A DNA stretch of 64,000 bases, taken from NCBI GenBank assembly GCA_943735955.1, contig OX030959.1:2828772-2892771 (forward strand). Direction: 5' to 3'. The DNA is from Piscicola geometra (Eukaryota > Annelida > Clitellata > Hirudinida > Piscicolidae). Positions 32,795-64,000 of this stretch are shown one piece after another (the stretch's first letter is position 1; each line of letters opens with the position of its first letter). Position numbers and translations under genes: made by a program. The notes beneath the pieces are model-generated. The model worked only from the letters and a program-made list of their open reading frames with translations. It was not told where the DNA came from and ran no database searches.

Positions 32795-32945
32795 AGTGGT
32801 AGAGTCTCCAATCAGAAGGACATCAAAGGCACTGGGCCGCGAGGAATGACCCTTTTCAAAGGCATCTGCTCGCGGAGGCTGTGTTTAAAACGCCGTTAAA
32901 GAGCACTAAGGCAGCTCAGAAAGAGCGAATGGAAGGCATAATTTG
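32795..32945 (+). promoter_or_regulatory. Candidate promoter-proximal block upstream of mkx
   Basis: A block clearly richer in G and C than its surroundings lies 240-400 bp upstream of the first mkx coding exon. It contains CCAATCAG at 32808 (a CCAAT-box match) and two WWCAAAG words, ATCAAAG at 32822 and TTCAAAG at 32855 (the TCF/LEF core). The role is inferred from position. An acceptor-like site between this block and the start codon means the true promoter could lie farther upstream. Confidence 0.25.
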
Positions 32946-33172
32946 GGATTATTATGAGTTTTATGATGATTATCTGAGCTTTTATTTGTCTCGCTTGGCT
33001 TTGTGACGGTCGTAAGCACAGCTCTTCGAATTTTGTCGTTTCATTCTTCTCCAGTGCCTTCTCAACGTGATCCTTAAATGATTTTAAAAGGCGGTTTTGT
33101 AACAGACGTATTCAAATATAATTAAAATAGAAATTATTTGAGTTAAACTAATCAATTTCAGGCTCCCTCAAG

Positions 33173-33187
33173 ATGACTGTCTTCTGA
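33173..33187 (+). other. Four-codon uORF ending one base before the mkx start codon
   Basis: ATG-ACT-GTC-TTC-TGA ends at 33187 and the proposed mkx ATG starts at 33189. It lies in the 5' leader of the first coding exon. In yeast and animals such short uORFs often lower or condition translation of the main frame; that effect here is inference. Confidence 0.4.
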
Positions 33188-33188
33188 A

Positions 33189-55517
<22,329 letters not shown>

Positions 55518-55795
55518 TGATCCTGCGTTGTTTTTTTTCCAATTTTTCTTGTAGTTGTTGTTGAGTTTATTATTTTATTGTTTTGTCTTTTCAAACTGCT
55601 GTAATTACCGCTCTTTTCTTTCAACCACTCTAACCACTTCACAATATTTGTTATGATTCATTGTTTTTAAGATTCAACAATCCATCTCATTATCACCGTT
55701 ATCGTCCACACCACAATCAACATCATCCCTCCATAATTAACATCATCGTTATCATCTTCGCAAAAAATGTATCCATAAACAACATTTTTATCATC

Positions 55796-55872
55796 ACCAC
55801 CACCATCATCACTACCATCATAACCACCATCATCATCCCATCATCATCATCATCATCATCATCATCCATCAT
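55796..55872. repeat. ATC/ACC microsatellite
   Basis: CATCATCACC units merging into perfect ATC repeats. Confidence 0.88.
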
Positions 55873-57190
55873 CGTCATGTTGAATCTGCATTTTTGTACT
55901 TGTCGAATGGGAAGCACCCAGTCGAATTATGATTGGAGCAGCCCCCCCCCCTGTGTTACGTCAAGCGTCTTTAAATCCTTTTCCAATCATTCGAGTTTTC
56001 ATATTTGGACGTGGTCTCATTATATTTAGATGGAAGTTAAAATTCTTTGAAATTCATTATTTGTGTTATTTTAAATAGTCGGAACTGAATCGCAATTTTT
56101 ATAATTTTACTGAATTGCAAAATTACGTTTTTATTGTTCTAGTTGTGGAAAGATGGCTTTTTTGAAATTATTGTTGTAATTGTGAATTAATGATTTTGCC
56201 GTTTTTTGTGTATTTTTTTGTTTTACTTTTGTTGAAACTTCTTTTTAACTATGTTTGAATGGTGTAAACGTGAAGATTCAGCAAGAAGAAGAAAGACATT
56301 TAAAGTCTGTTGTGGAAAGTCTATTACTTGGAGACGATCTTTTTTATTCAGACGATACCTAGTTATCATTGATTTAGTTTTTATTTCAATCCAATCAGCT
56401 CAGCAATGGTTTCCAAGATACTGCGTTAATTCTCAAACTCCATACAATTTGCCACAAACACCCTCATATTCATCCTCCTTACTTCCACCACACCATCAAC
56501 ACAACACTTGTAGCTCGCCTACACACTTGTTCGTCCATGTTCCAAAGCATTTCTACACGACATGCGCATTACTTTTTAAGAGGATTTAGGAGCTCGTTTG
56601 ATTGTGCATTATTGATTCGAATGAATTCTGCAAAATTCGCATGACAACTCGGAGATGCAGAACTTTAAAATAGGACTCAAACAAACGACCTCTTGCGAAA
56701 AGACACACCTTCCTCGATAATGTTGCCAAACAAAGATTCTTAAACGTGTTTAAAATGTCAAACGTCTATTTTGACCTAATCATTGATTATTCCTCCATCC
56801 CAACCTTCTCATTCACCAGCCCATTAACATGAAAAAGACATTGCATTTTGAAGTTATATTAAAACTCTATTCTACATTGTCACGACAGGAGATAGGTTAC
56901 ATAGCAACCTTACAAAAGCTAAAAAGCACCAAAGTTTTTGGGTTTTAATCGATTTTTCTACCTTGTAAATCGCTGTACATTTGAGCTTGTTGTCTCCACT
57001 CTTATAACCTTGCCCTCACATCGGGAACCTGTTGTTGATGCAGCAAATGTCCGATAGATGCTCTAGGCTTAGTTTTTAAGATATTTGTACTCCCAAGCAT
57101 TATACCCTTATTCACTACTGGGCATCACTTAGGCCAGATATTCAGTAAAAAGCCTCATGGATTATAGTAAAATAATGAGTTAAGGTGGTT

Positions 57191-57196
57191 AATAAA
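57191..57196 (+). terminator. Candidate mkx polyadenylation signal
   Basis: AATAAA, the first such hexamer seen downstream of the mkx stop. An ATTAAA variant near 56858 is an alternative. In AT-rich DNA either may be chance. Confidence 0.25.
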
Positions 57197-60100
57197 GGTT
57201 CAAGAAACACTCTTTTAGTTTTTTCATTAGAAAAGTTACCGTCGTAAAAAGCGTCATTTTTTGAAGTAAAGAATATTTATCAAGAGCTTTGTAGAAAAAA
57301 ACGTATGAATTGGAGGGAATTTCAATAAATCATACAAAATTTTCCTTCAAATAAAAAAACAGAAAAGTACGCTTTGCAGGGACTTGGGAGTAAGCCTGGG
57401 ATGAAACCGCCTGAGATTGCACACCCATAAATAATCATTTGCACTAGAATCCCATCGGAAAAACAGAAATCGAAAGAGTTTTAATCATCATCATCAGCAT
57501 CATCATTATAGTCGTTTTTTATATTATTTATTTAATTATTATTTTCTTTCAAATTGAAGCAATCTGTTGCCAGATAAGTCAGATCCTGTCCAACCTAATT
57601 TAACCATTTTCAACGCGCATCCCTGCTTTTCTAACGACGGCAACTTTCCAGTGCTTTTGATCCAAATGGTGCAATACAAGAAGTGTTCAAACCGTTTCCT
57701 CCAGTTGTATCAAAAAGAAACTCCATCGTTTAAATTTTTGTAAATTTAAAAGTGTGCTGATGTCATCCTGCCTTTGACGTTGTTCATCCAACCGATCTTG
57801 CTACAGACAAGTCAAATTTCAGAGTAAACTCACTGAAGGTCCAGGTCTCGGAGGCATGTAGCCTTTCATTCTAATGCATTTCGTGAGCACACCACCTTAA
57901 GGTTACAGAGTCAGTTGCTAATTGACGATATCTATCCCACGTAAAGTCTCAAAGAGTGATGACAGCAGCCTCCCATCCGTATCCAATGCAAAGTATGTTG
58001 CCAAGGTAGCATAGATTGACAATAACCGCAGCTACAATAGTAGTTTCATTTTCTATGCAGGTAGTACACCATTTAAACAATTCATTTTTTATATAAATTT
58101 CTTTGAGGTATTTTTCCTTTCCACAAAAATGATTTAAAATGGTATATACAAGTATGCAATAAACCTTCTTTAAGAAGTTCTTATGTTTAAAAAGGTTAAT
58201 TCAATAAACTTTATTGTATAGAATTTTCAAATCATGTTAGATTCTTCATTTTTCAGACGAATTTGCGTTTTTTTCGGTGCACTGCCGAATTTCTCGTTTT
58301 CCGCTAGTTCAAGGGATCTCACTCGATCTCAGTCTTAATATTTTCATCAAAACAACCGTATAATGCCAATATTTTCTCGAACTTCTGAATAATTTTAATT
58401 TTCAAGCTTCCAAATAATTCAAAAAAAGACTTAAATGATAAATAGTGAAGTTTTTTGCTTATGAGTATTTTTTTGTCTTAGTCAAATTAAATATATATAT
58501 ATTATAATATTATTTAAATTCAGTTACGAGTAATATTTTTGTTGGTCCTATTTTCCACTATAAACATTCTAGTTTTTAATATTTATTTTAAAACTTATAA
58601 GGACCCAAAAAACATGTATTTTTTCCTATAATGATGGTGTCTGAACATTATGGGTGTCCAAAAAATCTGATATTTTACGATATTTTTTATTTTTTAATAA
58701 ACAAGAGTTTTAATTCAAATTTTATATTTTAAGTGGGATTCTTTTTTCTTCTTTCATAGTTAAAAATCTGTTTTTGAAAATTTGGCGCACAAGAAAAGTT
58801 GGTTTAAACATAATTTATATAGTATATCACTATTTTTAAAACTTATTATAATAAGTTGTAAAAATAGCTTGAAAATAATATCTATTTCATAATTTCTCGT
58901 ATACATTTTCACAATCTAAATAAATTAGAAACAAAATTCTAGTTTTAAAATGTTTTTTAGGAAAAATAGATTTAAGGAGTGAATGTAGTGGTTTTTAATA
59001 ATTTACTTTAAAAGTGTCTAATTGAGAATTCGTTATGAAAGCTGGTTAATAGTTGTACCTAAAGTTAAATGATTATAATATTAAAAGCAAGGACTAGTCT
59101 TGACTCCTCCTTTCTTATTTGCGTGTTTGTGGTCTAAATGTTTTGCTCCAAACAGAGCGAATTTCGCCGGAACGGTTTTCAAATCTGCGCCTACTTTTTC
59201 AACTTGGAATTGTAGTCTTTTGAAAAGTAAGTTATCAATTTGAACATTCGAATTTAAGCGAGAGCTTACTGAGAACAAGATTCTAGAAAAACGCTGGACT
59301 TGCAGCTCTATAATTGAATATTTAAGATCGATTGATTTCAGAAGTTAGCATCCCAAATACTATTTTTGAAATTATAAAGTTTATAATTTATAATATAAAC
59401 TTATCTTAGTCATTCACACTGTTATATACAGTGACTGTATTACAGTCCTAAGTCAGTAAGTTTTTAGTTCTTAGAATCTAAAAGTTAAATCATCAAATTT
59501 GTCTTCTGGTCTAAATTTTAATATTTTGCGAAAAGAAGATAATGATAGCTTTTTTGTTATACAATTGTGATACAATTCACATTGAAATAGGCTCCATTCT
59601 TTCAGCATTATTAATCTGAATGTAAAAAAATAAAACTTTATAATAAAAGAACTTTTTAGAGCTTAAAAAAAAGTTTCATCCAAGCTATTCCACTAAAAAT
59701 AGTCAGGAGTTTCACACACTCAAAGACACAACCTTCAAGGCAAGCACCACTTGATTGACAACTTCACAAGGCCATATTGACCAATGGGGCTGCTTCCACA
59801 CACCACTACTATTTATATCTTCCAGGCAATGTACCTAATCATCACTATGCCAAAACTTCTGGATGAGGATAAAGAGAAAAGAAAAAAGAAGTTTAGTGTG
59901 GTAAAAAGTCCATTTAAGGAATACATATTCATCCCACCTTAAAGCATTTAAAATATTACCTTGAGAGGAGATGAATTGAGTGAATAGGATGTTGTGAGTA
60001 GACACAGGAAAATGTGTGATGATTATGATGTTACATTCCGTCTGCTGTTGCTTCCTTGTTTCATTTTTTTTGCATCTTCTGACATATTTATTATGGGCAT

Positions 60101-60595
60101 ATTCATTTCTTTTGTTCATCACTTGAGCTATAAATATACCTCATGTTTATCACCTCTTTCCCATCATCACTCTCATCTTTATTACTCTTTTTATCATCAT
60201 TATTATTAATACTGATTCATCATTGCCATTAATGCCATCATCATCATTATCATCTACTATCTCAAATGATTGTTCTCAGTTATTCACTTGTGCTCTCCTT
60301 TTTCTCAATGATCATCCTGCCTAATTTAGAAACTTAAATGATTCTTCTTCTTTAAGCAATGCACCATCTTAAAGAATTCACCTAGAGTCTGTTTTCTGCA
60401 ACTCATCACACTTCATCTTCCTTCTTCTCCTCTTGCTCCTCCTCTTCCTCCACTACAACTCTCATCTCCATCATTGTGATTAATCTTCAAACATTGCTTA
60501 CGATATACTCATCCTTTCTCATTACTTTCATTTATATCATCACTCTCATCATCTTCATAATTTTCATCATAATCATCATCATCATTCCCACAGAC

Positions 60596-60609
60596 ATGGC
60601 ATGTAGTAA

Positions 60610-60613
<4 letters not shown>
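60596..60613 (+). other. Five-codon uORF overlapping the DYRK1 start codon
   Basis: ATG-GCA-TGT-AGT-AAA-TGA ends at 60613 and its TGA shares bases with the main ATG at 60610 (ATGA overlap). It begins two bases after the acceptor-like CCCACAG. Close stop-start coupling suggests reinitiation or leaky scanning; not testable from sequence alone. Confidence 0.4.

Positions 60614-64000
<3,387 letters not shown>

Larger units (their letters stand above)
55518..60592 (+). other. mkx 3' flank and mkx-DYRK1 intergenic region
   Basis: About 5 kb without a supportable gene. The first AATAAA after the mkx stop that I found is at 57191, which would give a 1.7-kb 3' UTR. An ATC microsatellite lies at 55796-55872 and a run of ten C at 55942. 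The last 500 bp (about 60,140-60,590) is rich in CATC/CTTC words and ends with an acceptor-like CCCACAG, so a DYRK1 5' UTR intron probably covers part of this interval. Confidence 0.6.

Overview
The window comes from an animal nuclear genome. It is AT-rich, about 90% non-coding, full of long microsatellites, and holds two spliced genes with GT-AG introns, both on the + strand. Both belong to metazoan families: a Mohawk-type TALE homeobox gene and a DYRK1/minibrain kinase. Mohawk is a bilaterian family. An invertebrate is likely from the simple-repeat load and the homopolymer-rich proteins, but the phylum cannot be fixed from the sequence.

Layout. Positions 1-33,160 show no convincing gene: AT-rich sequence with stops in all frames, GAT/ATC microsatellites, a 112-bp (AT)n tract, and a possible tRNA-derived SINE near 28.9 kb. 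Positions 33,162-55,517 carry Mohawk (mkx) in six inferred exons. These are a long Ser-rich first exon, a 13.3-kb intron with three exceptional GT/AC arrays, two 96-nt exons and the start of a third for the homeodomain, an acidic exon, a 3.9-kb intron with a 16-bp minisatellite and a 406-bp (GGAT)n array, a long Asn/Thr/His-rich exon, and a short last exon. All splice phases agree and give an open frame of 1,442 codons plus stop (1,391 with an alternative acceptor). Vertebrate Mohawk is about 350 residues, so the conserved islands are separated by very large low-complexity expansions.

Positions 55,518-60,592 hold the mkx 3' flank and intergenic DNA. Positions 60,593-64,000 carry the 5' part of a DYRK1-type kinase: seven exons, 478 codons, from a His/Gln/Asn-rich N-terminus to just past the DFG motif. 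The gene runs off the window inside a (GGTT)n array that starts exactly at the last donor site.

Mohawk is a DNA-binding repressor and DYRK1 a dual-specificity kinase, often nuclear. Nothing in the sequence shows that they act together. I see no new multi-gene system. The most unusual features are the expanded proteins, tandem repeats that begin exactly at splice donors, DYRK1 introns with G/T-rich 5' ends complementary to C/A-rich 3' ends, and a very short uORF ending at the start codon of both genes.
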